DNA from: Nocardioides nitrophenolicus
GTDB lineage: Bacteria > Actinomycetota > Actinomycetes > Propionibacteriales > Nocardioidaceae
Assembly (NCBI RefSeq): GCF_016907515.1
Contig: NZ_JAFBBY010000001.1
Location: 5,704,001 to 5,768,000 of the forward strand
Direction of reading: 5' to 3'
Length of the DNA stretch: 64,000 nucleotides
The notes under the pieces were generated by a model. That model saw nothing but the letters and a program-made list of their open reading frames with translations. It searched no databases and was not told the DNA's origin. Made by a program: the position numbers and the translations under genes. Positions within the stretch are counted from its first letter, which is position 1, and each line of letters opens with the position of its first letter. Shown here piece by piece: positions 32,135 to 40,781 of this stretch.

Positions 32135-33052
32135 ATGCCCGTCGACCCGTCCCTGGCCGGTCTCCTCTTGGCGATCGAGGCCGGCACCCCGATGTCCGAG
32201 CTCTCCCCCGCCGACGCCCGCTCGGCGTTCCGCGCGCTGACCGTGGGCGGCCGCGCCCCCGGGACGCTGGCCCCGGTCGCGTCGGTCACCGACGACGAGG
32301 TCGCCGGTGGCGCCGGAGCGCTGCGGGCCCGGGTCTACCGACCCGAGGGCGCGGGGCCCGTCCCGACCGTCGTGCTGCTCCACGGCGGCGGCTGGGTGGT
32401 CGGCGACCTCGACACCCACGCCGCCATGGCACGCTCGATCTGCGCCGGCACCCGCTCCGTGGTGGTCGCCGTCGACTACCGCCTCGGCCCCGAGGCCCGG
32501 TTCCCGGCCGCCGCCGAGGACGCGATCGCGGCGGTCCGCGACATCCGGTCCCGGCTCGGGGACTACGGCGGCAGCGACGTCCTCGCGGTCGCCGGCGACT
32601 CCGCGGGCGGCAACCTGGCCGCGGTCGCCGCCCAGCACGTCCCCGGGATCGCCGCCCAGCTGCTCATCTACCCGGCGACCGACGTGCTCGGCGACTACGC
32701 CTCCCGCAAGGAGAACGGCACCGGCTACTTCCTCGACGACGCGACCATGGTCTGGTTCGTCGGCAACTACGTCGACGCCGACACCGACCTCAGCGACCCG
32801 CGGCTCTCCCCGCTGCGTGGCGACCTCACCGGCCAGCCGCCGGCGGTGGTCGTCACCGCCGAGTTCGACCCGCTGCGCGACGAGGGCATCGCGTACGCCG
32901 ACGCGCTGGCCGCGGCCGGCGTACCCGTGCGGCAGACGACCTATCCCGGCCTGATCCACGGCTTCTTCGACATGGGACCGTGGTCACCGGCCTGCCAGGC
33001 CGCCGCCGACGACACCGTCGCGCAGTTCGCGGAGCTGCTCGCTCAGGCCTGA
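32135..33052 (+). CDS. HSL-type esterase/lipase (alpha/beta hydrolase)
   Basis: The 305-residue enzyme has the oxyanion motif HGGGW (83-87), the nucleophile elbow GDSAGGN (154-160), an acid in AEFDPLRDEG and the His in LIHGFFDM, the full hormone-sensitive-lipase set. It should hydrolyse short-chain esters in the cytosol. It has its own promoter and converges on the CMD gene with a 10-base overlap. Confidence 0.92.
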   Translation: MPVDPSLAGLLLAIEAGTPMSELSPADARSAFRALTVGGRAPGTLAPVASVTDDEVAGGAGALRARVYRPEGAGPVPTVVLLHGGGWVVGDLDTHAAMARSICAGTRSVVVAVDYRLGPEARFPAAAEDAIAAVRDIRSRLGDYGGSDVLAVAGDSAGGNLAAVAAQHVPGIAAQLLIYPATDVLGDYASRKENGTGYFLDDATMVWFVGNYVDADTDLSDPRLSPLRGDLTGQPPAVVVTAEFDPLRDEGIAYADALAAAGVPVRQTTYPGLIHGFFDMGPWSPACQAAADDTVAQFAELLAQA

Positions 33053-33531
33053 GCGTGGCTCGGCAGCACGCACGCCGCGTCCAGGCCGAGCACCCGGTTG
33101 AGCCGGCCGAACGCGAGCCACGAGCCCAGGCACATCGACAGCTCCACGATCTCGCGGTCGGAGTAGTGGGTGCGCATCCGCTGCCAGAATCCGTCGTCGA
33201 TCCCGTGGTGGTCCAGCGCGTAGCGCTCGGCGTACTCCGCGGCGAGGCGGGCCCGGTCGTCGAGGTCGCGGGTGGTGCGCCAGTCCTGGACGGCACGGTC
33301 GAAGGTCTCCTCGACCTTCTGGCCGTCGCGCTCGGTGCGCCAGTCCTGGCAGAACAGGCAGCCGTTGATCTGCGCGATCCGCAGCCGCGCGGCCTCGAAC
33401 TCCCGCAGGCCCAGGGTGCTGTGCTCGTAGACGCTCATCGCCAGGGTCGAGGCGGCGGGGCCGATGCCCGGCACCAGCTCGCCCCACACGTAGGTGATCG
33501 GGTCCTTGCCGTCGGGGATCTCGAGGAACAT
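33043..33531 (-). CDS. carboxymuconolactone decarboxylase family protein
   Basis: The 162-residue protein has the AhpD-like CxxC (CLFC, 58-61) within ARLRIAQINGCLFCQDWR and a Tyr/His-rich second half with YSDREIVELSMCLGSWLAFGRLNRVLG. Its start shares one base with the stop of the DapB-like gene (TGATG), so both belong to one transcript. The activity may be thiol-dependent peroxidase or a decarboxylase-like step; the pairing suggests a dedicated catabolic role. Confidence 0.88.
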   Translation of the reverse strand: MFLEIPDGKDPITYVWGELVPGIGPAASTLAMSVYEHSTLGLREFEAARLRIAQINGCLFCQDWRTERDGQKVEETFDRAVQDWRTTRDLDDRARLAAEYAERYALDHHGIDDGFWQRMRTHYSDREIVELSMCLGSWLAFGRLNRVLGLDAACVLPSHAQA

Positions 33532-34646
33532 CACGCCTCCTCGGGCCTGGTGCGCAGGTACGTCGAGGGCACCAGCGGGACGTCCAGGCCGTCGTAGAGC
33601 CCCGGCGCGGCGGTGCGCAGCCACGGGATCGCGTTGACCAGCCGGTTGGCCGCCGTGGCGTTGCCGCCGGCGGCCCGGTTGCCGCCCTCGTCGGTGGCCT
33701 CGACGTTGATCTCGATCCGCGGCCGGCCCTCGACGATCACCCGGTGGGCGCCGTCGCCACCGTCGGGCGGCAGCGGCCAGTCGGTGGCGCAGTCGGCACT
33801 GATCCGGGTGACGTGCTCGATCACGATCCGCGGCTCGCCGCCGACGATGCCCTGCACCTCGAAGCGCAGGCCGCCCTGGGTGCCGGCCTCGAAGTCGCCG
33901 AGCGCGGTGCGCACCGAGGCGTCCAGCGCGCGGCGCTCGACCGTCTCCCGGAGCTCGTCGACCTCGACGCCGAGCGCCCGCGCGATCAACCGGATCTGAC
34001 CGCCCCACACCATCGACGGGATGCCCTCGGCCACCATCGGCGGCTCGTAGTCCATCGGCTGGCCCATGCCGACGATGTAGCGGACCGAGTCCTCGGCGTC
34101 GTACGTCGAGTAGTCGAAGATCTCCTGGCAGCGGACCTGCTCGATCTCCGAGGCCAGGCCGCTCACCAGCGCGGGCAGCAGGTCGTTGCCCCAGCCCGGG
34201 TCGATCCCGCTCACGAACAGCGCGCTGCCTCCGTCGGCGCACGCCTTGCTCAGCGGGTCGGTCAGCTCGGCCGGGGCGCCGCGGTGGTCGTAGAGCGCGT
34301 AGACCGACGGCGTCACGACGACGGCTCCCCCGGCGAGCGCGCGGCCGATGTCGGCGATCGCCTCGTCGGGGCGCAGCTCGCCGGATGCCGTGTAGGCCAC
34401 CGCCCCGGCACCGTCGAGCGTCGCGAGCGCCGCGTCGACGTCGGTGGTCGCCGCGACGCCCAGGGAGCGGCCCAGCTCGGCGAGCTCGCCGGCGTCGCGG
34501 CCGGCCTTGGCCGGGTCGCTGACGAGCACCGCGGCCAGGGTCAGCCCGGGGTGGGCCGCGACCGCCCGGATGGACGCTCGGCCCATGTTGCCCGTGCCCC
34601 AGACGACGACCGGCACTGCTCGGTAGAACGTGTTCTCATCCGCCAT
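33531..34646 (-). CDS. NAD(P)-binding dehydrogenase, dihydrodipicolinate reductase-like N-terminus
   Basis: The 371-residue protein has an N-terminal Rossmann motif (VVVWGTGNMG, 13-22) and a DapB-like fold (ADGGSALFVSGIDPGWGNDLLPAL). Its C-terminal half is like the uncharacterised oxidoreductases common in mycobacteria and related genera. It is not lysine-pathway DapB, which is shorter with a different catalytic motif. It is coupled to a CMD protein. ATG at 34646 has TAGGGT seven bases upstream. Confidence 0.82.
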   Translation of the reverse strand: MADENTFYRAVPVVVWGTGNMGRASIRAVAAHPGLTLAAVLVSDPAKAGRDAGELAELGRSLGVAATTDVDAALATLDGAGAVAYTASGELRPDEAIADIGRALAGGAVVVTPSVYALYDHRGAPAELTDPLSKACADGGSALFVSGIDPGWGNDLLPALVSGLASEIEQVRCQEIFDYSTYDAEDSVRYIVGMGQPMDYEPPMVAEGIPSMVWGGQIRLIARALGVEVDELRETVERRALDASVRTALGDFEAGTQGGLRFEVQGIVGGEPRIVIEHVTRISADCATDWPLPPDGGDGAHRVIVEGRPRIEINVEATDEGGNRAAGGNATAANRLVNAIPWLRTAAPGLYDGLDVPLVPSTYLRTRPEEA

Positions 34647-34653
34647 GGATGGG

Positions 34654-34659
34654 ACCCTA
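34654..34659 (-). promoter_or_regulatory. -10 box (TAGGGT) of the DapB-like/CMD pair
   Basis: TAGGGT ends seven bases before the ATG at 34646 on the minus strand. Confidence 0.55.
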
Positions 34660-34733
34660 GGCCGCCCGGGGCGCGAGCGGTAGTGCGACAGCGTGTCAGT
34701 TTTTGAGAGATCTTCATGAACTCGCCGGCGTCC

Positions 34734-36122
34734 TCAGAAGGGGTACCGCTCGATCTCGGCCTGCATGGTCACCCACTGCAGGTGGCAGAAGGTGTCCAGG
34801 TTGGCCTCGGCGCCGCCGAAGTGACCGCCGCTCCCCGACGCCTTGATGCCCCCGAACGGGATGACGGCCTCGTCGTCGACGGTCTGGTCGTTGATGTGGA
34901 CCATCCCCGACTCCAGCCGCGCGCTCAGCTCGAAGCCGCGCATCGCGTCGCCGGTGAGCACGCCGACCGAGAGCCCGTAGGGGTCGTCGTTGACCAGGGC
35001 GACCGCCTCCTCGACGTCGTCGTAGGCGATGACCGGCGCGACCGGGCCGAAGATCTCCTCGCGCGCGGCCGGCTGGTCCGGGCGGACGCCGGCGAGCACG
35101 GTGGGGCGGTAGAACAGGCCGTCGTAGGTCCCTCCCGCGGCGAGGCGCGCGCCGGCGGCGACGGTGTCGGTGACCAGTCCGTGCACCTTGTCGCGCTGGC
35201 CGGCGTCGATCAGCGGGCCGAGCGCGACGTCGCCGGCGAACGGGTCGCCGACGCTCAGCGCCTCGGCCTTCGCGGCCAGCAAGTCGACGTACTCGTCGGC
35301 GAGGGCGCGGGGCACCAGATGCCGTCCGGTCGTCATGCAGATCTGGCCCTGGTGCAGGAACGAGCCCCAGGCCCCGGCGGAGGCGGCCCGGTCGAGGTCG
35401 GCGTCGGGCAGCACGAGCAGGGCGTTGTTGCCGCCGAGCTCGAGGTGGACCTTCTTGAACATCGGCGCCGCGGTCGCCGCGATGGCCCGTCCCGCGGCGG
35501 TCGACCCGGTGAAGCTCAGGCAGGGGACGTCGGGGTGGGCGACCAGGCGCTGCCCGGCCTCCGCTCCCCCGGGCAGCACCGTCAGGACCCCGTCCGGCAG
35601 CCCGGCCTCGTGCAGGATCTCGGCGAGGGCGACACCGCCGGACACCGCCGTGCGCGGGTCGGGCTTGAGCACGACGGCATTGCCCAGGGCGAGCGCCGGC
35701 GCCACCGAGCGCATGGACAGGATCGCCGGGAAGTTGAACGGCGAGATCACGCCGACCACGCCGACGGGCACGTGCCGGGCGAGCGAGAGCCGGGGACGGG
35801 TCGAGCGGAGCATCCGACCGTACGGCGCGGACGCCGTGGCCGCCGCCTCCCGCAGCTCCGAGACCACCAGGCCGTGCTCGAAGGCGGCCTTGCCGGGCGC
35901 GGAGCCGGCCTCCCGCTGCAGCCACGGGATCAGCCGCTCGGGCGCTGCCTCGGCGATCGCGGCCGCCCGCAGCAGGACGGCGGCGCGCCGGTCGTAGGGC
36001 AGGTCGGCCCAGGCCCGCTGCGCGGTCCGGGCCCGGGCGACGGCCCGGTCGACGTCGGCGGCGGATGCCTCGTCGAGCGAGGCGAGCACCTCGCCGGTGG
36101 ACTTGTCGGTGACGTCGATCAT
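34734..36122 (-). CDS. benzaldehyde-type aldehyde dehydrogenase
   Basis: The 462-residue enzyme has SPFNFP (128-133), the FTGSTAAG cofactor turn, the general base Glu in LELGG (E228) and the nucleophile in GQICMT (C262). The aromatic-aldehyde subgroup is inferred from ELGGNN and from context: it overlaps the transporter gene (ATGA, 36119-36122), which follows benzoylformate decarboxylase. It would convert benzaldehyde to benzoate with NAD(P)+. The longer frame upstream is a shadow. Confidence 0.92.
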   Translation of the reverse strand: MIDVTDKSTGEVLASLDEASAADVDRAVARARTAQRAWADLPYDRRAAVLLRAAAIAEAAPERLIPWLQREAGSAPGKAAFEHGLVVSELREAAATASAPYGRMLRSTRPRLSLARHVPVGVVGVISPFNFPAILSMRSVAPALALGNAVVLKPDPRTAVSGGVALAEILHEAGLPDGVLTVLPGGAEAGQRLVAHPDVPCLSFTGSTAAGRAIAATAAPMFKKVHLELGGNNALLVLPDADLDRAASAGAWGSFLHQGQICMTTGRHLVPRALADEYVDLLAAKAEALSVGDPFAGDVALGPLIDAGQRDKVHGLVTDTVAAGARLAAGGTYDGLFYRPTVLAGVRPDQPAAREEIFGPVAPVIAYDDVEEAVALVNDDPYGLSVGVLTGDAMRGFELSARLESGMVHINDQTVDDEAVIPFGGIKASGSGGHFGGAEANLDTFCHLQWVTMQAEIERYPF

Positions 36123-37354
36123 GCCGGGACCTCCTGGGTCGGGACGGGAGTGGAGATGCGCTCGAACCGCTGCGGGATCACCACGATGGCGACCGCGGCG
36201 AGGACCGCGACGAGGGCGAAGACGTAGAAGCCCCACGGGTAGGCGAGGTCGGCGGTGACCAGGGCACCGGTGATCGCCGGCCCGACGATCGAGCCCAGCC
36301 GGCCCACGCCGGAGGCCAGGCCGAGGGCGGTGCCCCGCAGGTGGGGCGGGTAGTAGCGGGTGATCCAGGCGTAGACGAGGACCTGGGCGCTGAACACGAA
36401 GACACCGGTCAGGAACACGGCGCCGTTGAGCAGCACCGTCGGCAGGTGCACGCTCAGCACCGCCAGCAGCACCGCGGCGGCGGCGAACCAGCCGAGCGTG
36501 CTGCGCCGGATCCCCCTCGCGTCGCCGACGATGCCCGCGAGCACCAGGCCGGCGATGCCGCCGAGGTTCAGGAGCAGCAGCAGGGTGAGCGACGCCGCGA
36601 TCTCGTAGCCCGCCTCGCGCATGATCGTCGGCAGCCAGCTGTTGAGTCCGTAGACCAGCAGCAGGCCCATGAAGCAGGCGGCCCAGGTCGCCAGGCTCGC
36701 GGTGCGGTAAGGCGCCCGCAGGATCTCCGACGCCCGCGGCGCCGGCGTGTCCGTCGTACCGGCCCCGCGGCGGGCCAGCGCGACCGTGTTGGTCTCGGGG
36801 AGCTTGAGCCACATCAGCGGCAGGATGACGAGACCGGCGACGCCGCCGATGACGAACAGCAGGTGCCACTCCGGGACGACGGCGAGCGCGACGAGGGCGG
36901 TCAGCACGGCGCCGACGTGGTAGCCGGTCATGGTCAGCGTCGTCGCCCGGGCGCGCTGGCTCTCGGGCGTGGCCTCGCTCATCATCGTCAGCGCGGCCGG
37001 CATGCAGGCGCCGAGACCGAGTCCGGCGACGAAGCGCAGCGCGCCGAAGGTCTCCGGGTTCGTCGCGAGCGGCACGGCGAGGGTGAACACCGAGAACAGC
37101 GCGATCGAGGCGAGGATGCAGCGGCGCCGCCCCCAGCGGTCGGACAGCGGCCCGACCAGGATCGCGCCGACCATGATCCCCACCAGGGAGACGGTGGTGA
37201 CGAAGGTGGCCGATGCCTTGTCCATGCCGACGTGCCCGCCGTCGAGGATCGTCGGCAGCGCGGCGCTGAGGGCGACGATGTCGAAGCCCTCCAGGGTGAC
37301 GGTCGCCCAGCAGAGGGCGCGGACCCAGGTCTGGGTCCGGTCGGGTGCGGTCAT
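36119..37354 (-). CDS. MFS transporter, aromatic acid:H+ symporter type
   Basis: The 411-residue protein has 12 predicted membrane helices. The first loop TLEGFDIVALSAALP resembles the AAHS signature. The conserved cytoplasmic loop GPLSDRWGRRR follows helix 2, and a second GIVGDARGIRR lies between helices 8 and 9. Placed between the decarboxylase and the dehydrogenase, it probably imports mandelate, benzoylformate or a similar aromatic acid. The ATG is preceded by AGGAG. Confidence 0.9.
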   Translation of the reverse strand: MTAPDRTQTWVRALCWATVTLEGFDIVALSAALPTILDGGHVGMDKASATFVTTVSLVGIMVGAILVGPLSDRWGRRRCILASIALFSVFTLAVPLATNPETFGALRFVAGLGLGACMPAALTMMSEATPESQRARATTLTMTGYHVGAVLTALVALAVVPEWHLLFVIGGVAGLVILPLMWLKLPETNTVALARRGAGTTDTPAPRASEILRAPYRTASLATWAACFMGLLLVYGLNSWLPTIMREAGYEIAASLTLLLLLNLGGIAGLVLAGIVGDARGIRRSTLGWFAAAAVLLAVLSVHLPTVLLNGAVFLTGVFVFSAQVLVYAWITRYYPPHLRGTALGLASGVGRLGSIVGPAITGALVTADLAYPWGFYVFALVAVLAAVAIVVIPQRFERISTPVPTQEVPA

Positions 37355-37368
37355 CGGTGCTCCTGGGA

Positions 37369-38967
37369 TCAGTGCGGCGTGGTGAGGGTGGTGTCGACCT
37401 GGACGAGTCGTGGTCCGTCGGGCTCACGGGCGAGCTCCCGCTCGAGCGAGGCGACGTCCTTGACCCGAGTGCCCGGCACGCCGTAGCCCTCGGCGACGGG
37501 CACCAGGTCGAGGTCGGGGATGTCGAGGCCGGGGACGTCGGGGGTCCCGAGCAGTCCCGCGAACCAGCGCAGCGCGCCATAGCTGCCGTTGCGCAGGATC
37601 ACGATCGTGAGCGGGAGCCGCAGCTGCGCGGCGGTCCACAGGGCGGTGATGCCGTAGTTGGCCGAGCCGTCGCCGATCACGCCGACCACGCGGCGCTCGG
37701 GGCGGGCCAACGCGACACCGACGGCCGCGGGCAGGCCGAAGCCGAGGCCGCCGGAGGCGGGCCAGTAGAAGCTGCCGGGGGCGCGCAGGTCCATCTGCTC
37801 CCAGAAGTCCGCGCTCGTCGAGGTCGACTCGACGACGTACGCCGTGTCGGCGGGCTGGGTGCGGCGCAGCGCGGCGAAGACCTCGGCGGGCCGCAGCCGG
37901 CCGTCCTCGCCGGCCGCCGGCTCGGGGCAGGCGACCCAGCGCCGGGTGTCGGGAGCCTGCTCCGCGGGGACGCCCAGGCGCTCGGCGAGCCCGGCGAGGA
38001 CGGCCGCGGGCTCGGCGAGCAGCGCGTCGCCGAACGGCGCGCGGGCCGCGGCGGCGTCGTCGTCGGTGACGTGGACCAGCGCGGTGCCCGCGGGGAGATA
38101 GGGGGCCGGCTCGTGCTGGTGGTAGCGGAACACGGGCGCGCCCAGCACCACGACCAGGTCGTGGCCGGTCATCGCGTCGTGGACCGCACGGATGCTCGCG
38201 GGGAGCACGCCGCGGAACAGGCGGTGCCGGTTGGGGAACGGCAGCCGGTACGGCGACGGGGCCACAGCGACCGGGGCGTCGAGGTGCTCGGCGAGGCGCA
38301 CCAGCAGGTCCGCCGGCACCGTCCCGTCCAGGTCCGACCCGAGCACGAGCAGCGGCGCGCTGGCCGCTGCGAGCCGGCCGGCGAGCTCGTCGACGACCGC
38401 GGGATCGACGCCCTGGGCCCGGCGGACGGTCCGGTGCACCACGAGCTCGGAGCCCGCGGGCGCCGGGCGCTCCCAGTCGTCGTACGGGACGGAGACGAAG
38501 GACGGCCCGCGCCGGCCGGCGGTCGCGCTGTGGATCGCCTCGGCGAGCGTGCGCGGGACGTCGTCGGCGCTCAGCGGCTCGGCGGCGAAGCCGGTCAGCG
38601 GCCGGGTGAGCTGACCGGCGTCGACATTGGCGAGCATCACGTCCTGGCCGACGGTCGAGCGGACCTGCTGGCCGGCGAGGAGCAGCAGCGGCGAGCGGGA
38701 GACGGCGGCGTTGCTGAGCCCGCCCATCGCGTTGCCGGTGCCCGACGCCGCGTGCAGGCTCACCACGCCGAGGCCGCCGCCGGCCTGCGCGTAGCCGTCG
38801 GCCATGCCGATCGCGGCGCCTTCGTGCAGCGCGAGGACGTAGCGCATCCCCTGGGGCAGGCCGGCGAGGAACGGCAGCTCGTTGGAGCCGGGGTTCCCGA
38901 AGATGACGGAGACCCCGGCCTGCTCGAGCAGGGCGTGGCTGTGGTCGCGGATGGTGGCGGTCGTCAC
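37369..38967 (-). CDS. mdlC: benzoylformate decarboxylase
   Basis: The 532-residue thiamine diphosphate enzyme is clearly like Pseudomonas putida MdlC. It has FGNPGSNELPFL with the active-site Ser (S28), the cofactor-activating Glu (E49) in ALHEG, SLHAASGTGNAMGG with the active-site His (H72), APVFRYHQHEP, and the cofactor motif GDGSANYGITALWTAAQ to RNGSYGALRWFAG. It turns benzoylformate into benzaldehyde and CO2. It is the first gene of a three-gene operon, divergent from a LysR regulator. The GTG start fits the TACGGT box. Confidence 0.95.
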   Translation of the reverse strand: MTTATIRDHSHALLEQAGVSVIFGNPGSNELPFLAGLPQGMRYVLALHEGAAIGMADGYAQAGGGLGVVSLHAASGTGNAMGGLSNAAVSRSPLLLLAGQQVRSTVGQDVMLANVDAGQLTRPLTGFAAEPLSADDVPRTLAEAIHSATAGRRGPSFVSVPYDDWERPAPAGSELVVHRTVRRAQGVDPAVVDELAGRLAAASAPLLVLGSDLDGTVPADLLVRLAEHLDAPVAVAPSPYRLPFPNRHRLFRGVLPASIRAVHDAMTGHDLVVVLGAPVFRYHQHEPAPYLPAGTALVHVTDDDAAAARAPFGDALLAEPAAVLAGLAERLGVPAEQAPDTRRWVACPEPAAGEDGRLRPAEVFAALRRTQPADTAYVVESTSTSADFWEQMDLRAPGSFYWPASGGLGFGLPAAVGVALARPERRVVGVIGDGSANYGITALWTAAQLRLPLTIVILRNGSYGALRWFAGLLGTPDVPGLDIPDLDLVPVAEGYGVPGTRVKDVASLERELAREPDGPRLVQVDTTLTTPH

Positions 38968-38973
38968 ACGGGA

Positions 38974-38979
38974 ACCGTA
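38974..38979 (-). promoter_or_regulatory. -10 box (TACGGT) of the benzoylformate operon
   Basis: TACGGT ends six bases before the GTG at 38967 on the minus strand. Confidence 0.55.
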
Positions 38980-39025
38980 GGTTCACGACACCATCGATGA
39001 CCAATAGAATCGGCGACACCCCGAC

Positions 39026-39040
39026 ATAGATCGCATCGAT
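39026..39040. promoter_or_regulatory. LysR-type T-N11-A box
   Basis: ATAGAT-CGC-ATCGAT has 6-base arms with one mismatch and a T-N11-A core. It lies in the 89-bp gap between the decarboxylase and its divergent LysR gene. A second CATCGATG at 38992-38999 may be the weaker half-site. Confidence 0.55.
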
Positions 39041-39056
39041 ATCCAGGGAGGCCGGC

Positions 39057-39950
39057 GTGGACCTGAACGAGGTGCGCACCTTCGTCACGCTCTACGAGAC
39101 CGGCTCGGTCACCGGCACCGCAGAGCGGCTCCACGTCACTCAGCCGACCGTGAGCTACACCCTCGCCAAGCTGCGGCGCCGCCTCGGCGACGACCTGTTC
39201 ACCCGGTCCCGCTCCGGGCTCGAGCCGAGCGCCCAGGCCACCTCGATGTACGGCCCGTTGCGTGAGGCCCTGCTGACCATCGAGCGGACCGTGGCCGGCG
39301 CCGACGGCTTCGACCCCGCCACGACCGACCGGGTCTTCACGGCCCTGCTCTCGGAGTTCGGCGAGCTGTCCTTCCTCCCGCTGCTGCTGCCCGAGCTGGC
39401 CCGGCACGCACCCCGGGCCCGGCTGCGGGTCGAGAGTCTCCTCGTCGACGACGTCATCGAGCAGCTGGTCCGCGGCCGGGTCGACCTCGCCCTGACCGGG
39501 TCGCTGATCGACGACGAGCGGCTGGAGCGGCGTCCGTTCATGAGCGTGGGCTGGGCGATCATCGTGGCCGCCGACCACCCCCGCATCGGCCAGCCGGTCA
39601 TCGAGGCCGAGCAGTTCGCCGCCGAGCGCTTCATCCACGTCCGCAGTCGCGCCGGGCACGACGGGCCCACCCGCCTGCTCGACCAGGTCGGACTGCGCGG
39701 CCAGGTCGAGCTCGAGCTGACCAGCTACTCGTCGGCGCCCTACGTCGTCGCCGCGACCGAGCTGATCTCGATCGTCCCGCGCCACATCGCCGAGGTGTTC
39801 TCCCGGCGGCACGGGCTCCAGGTCGTCGAGCTGCCCTTCTACGTCGCGCCGATCGACGTCGCGGCCTACACCCGGCGTACGCCCGGCCCGGCGCAGCAGT
39901 GGCTCGCCGACCTCGTCGTCACCACGCTCTCGCAGCGGCGGCTCGCCTAG
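39057..39950 (+). CDS. LysR family regulator of the benzoylformate operon
   Basis: The 297-residue regulator has an N-terminal HTH (VRTFVTLYETGSVTGTAERL, then HVTQPTVSYTLAKLRRRLGD) and a C-terminal effector domain. The GTG at 39057 follows a strong AGGGAGG. It is divergent from mdlC with a T-N11-A box between them, so it probably activates the operon in the presence of mandelate, benzoylformate or a related acid. Its stop overlaps the end of the opposite-strand SpoU gene by four bases. Confidence 0.92.
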   Translation: MDLNEVRTFVTLYETGSVTGTAERLHVTQPTVSYTLAKLRRRLGDDLFTRSRSGLEPSAQATSMYGPLREALLTIERTVAGADGFDPATTDRVFTALLSEFGELSFLPLLLPELARHAPRARLRVESLLVDDVIEQLVRGRVDLALTGSLIDDERLERRPFMSVGWAIIVAADHPRIGQPVIEAEQFAAERFIHVRSRAGHDGPTRLLDQVGLRGQVELELTSYSSAPYVVAATELISIVPRHIAEVFSRRHGLQVVELPFYVAPIDVAAYTRRTPGPAQQWLADLVVTTLSQRRLA

Positions 39951-40774
39951 AGCGGGTCCTGGCGGCGAGCGGTGACATAGCAGGCGACGGCGGTCGCGGC
40001 GGCGACGTTGAGCGAGTCCACGCCGTGCTCGATGGTGCGCGCCATCGGGATGATCGCGCGCCGGTCGGCGGCCTGCTCCCACCGCGGGGACAGGCCGTGA
40101 CCCTCGGAGCCGAGCACCAGCGCGACCTTGTCCTGTCCGCGCACCGCCTCCTCGATCGGCACCGCGTCCGGCGCAAGGGTCAGCGCGACCGTGGTGAACC
40201 CCCGCGCGCTCAGGTCCGGCAGCGCGTCGTACCAGTCGGGGAGGCGGGTCCACGGCAGCGCGAACACCGCGCCCATCGCGACCTTGATCGCCCGGCGGTA
40301 CAGCGGGTCGGCGCAGCGGGGGGCCAGCAGGACGGCGTCGAAGCCGAGCGCGGCGCCGCTGCGCAGGATGGCGCCCACGTTGGTGTGGTCGACGATGTCC
40401 TCCAGGACCAGCACCGAGCGCGCGCCGGCCAGCACGTCGTCGAGCGAGGGCAGCGGCCGGCGCTGCAGCGAGGCGAGCGCGCCGCGATGCACGTGGAAGC
40501 CGGTGACCTGCTCGGCGAGGGCCTCGGAGAGGACGTAGCAGGGCGCTTCGCTGCGGTCGAGGACGTCGGCCAGGCCGTCGAGCCAGCGCGGCGCCATCAG
40601 GAAGGACCGGGGTGCGTAGCCGGCCTCGACCGCGCGGCGGACGACCTTCTCCCCCTCGGCGAGGAAGAGCCCGTGCTCGGCCTCGAGATGCTTGCGCAGC
40701 TCGACGTCGCGCAGGTCGCGGTAGTCGCCCAGCCGGGGGTCGGCGGGGTCGGCGATCTCGACCAGCTCGGCCAT
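39947..40774 (-). CDS. SpoU/TrmH-family RNA 2'-O-methyltransferase
   Basis: The 275-residue protein has a short N-terminal substrate-binding region and the knotted SPOUT domain: motif 1 DHTNVGAILRSGAALG, motif 2 LVLGSEGHGLSP and motif 3 IPM to SLNVAAATAV. It methylates a ribose in rRNA or tRNA using SAM; the exact nucleotide is not deducible. It lies seven bases after the siroheme synthase gene on the same strand. Confidence 0.92.
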   Translation of the reverse strand: MAELVEIADPADPRLGDYRDLRDVELRKHLEAEHGLFLAEGEKVVRRAVEAGYAPRSFLMAPRWLDGLADVLDRSEAPCYVLSEALAEQVTGFHVHRGALASLQRRPLPSLDDVLAGARSVLVLEDIVDHTNVGAILRSGAALGFDAVLLAPRCADPLYRRAIKVAMGAVFALPWTRLPDWYDALPDLSARGFTTVALTLAPDAVPIEEAVRGQDKVALVLGSEGHGLSPRWEQAADRRAIIPMARTIEHGVDSLNVAAATAVACYVTARRQDPL

Positions 40775-40781
40775 CGTGTCC

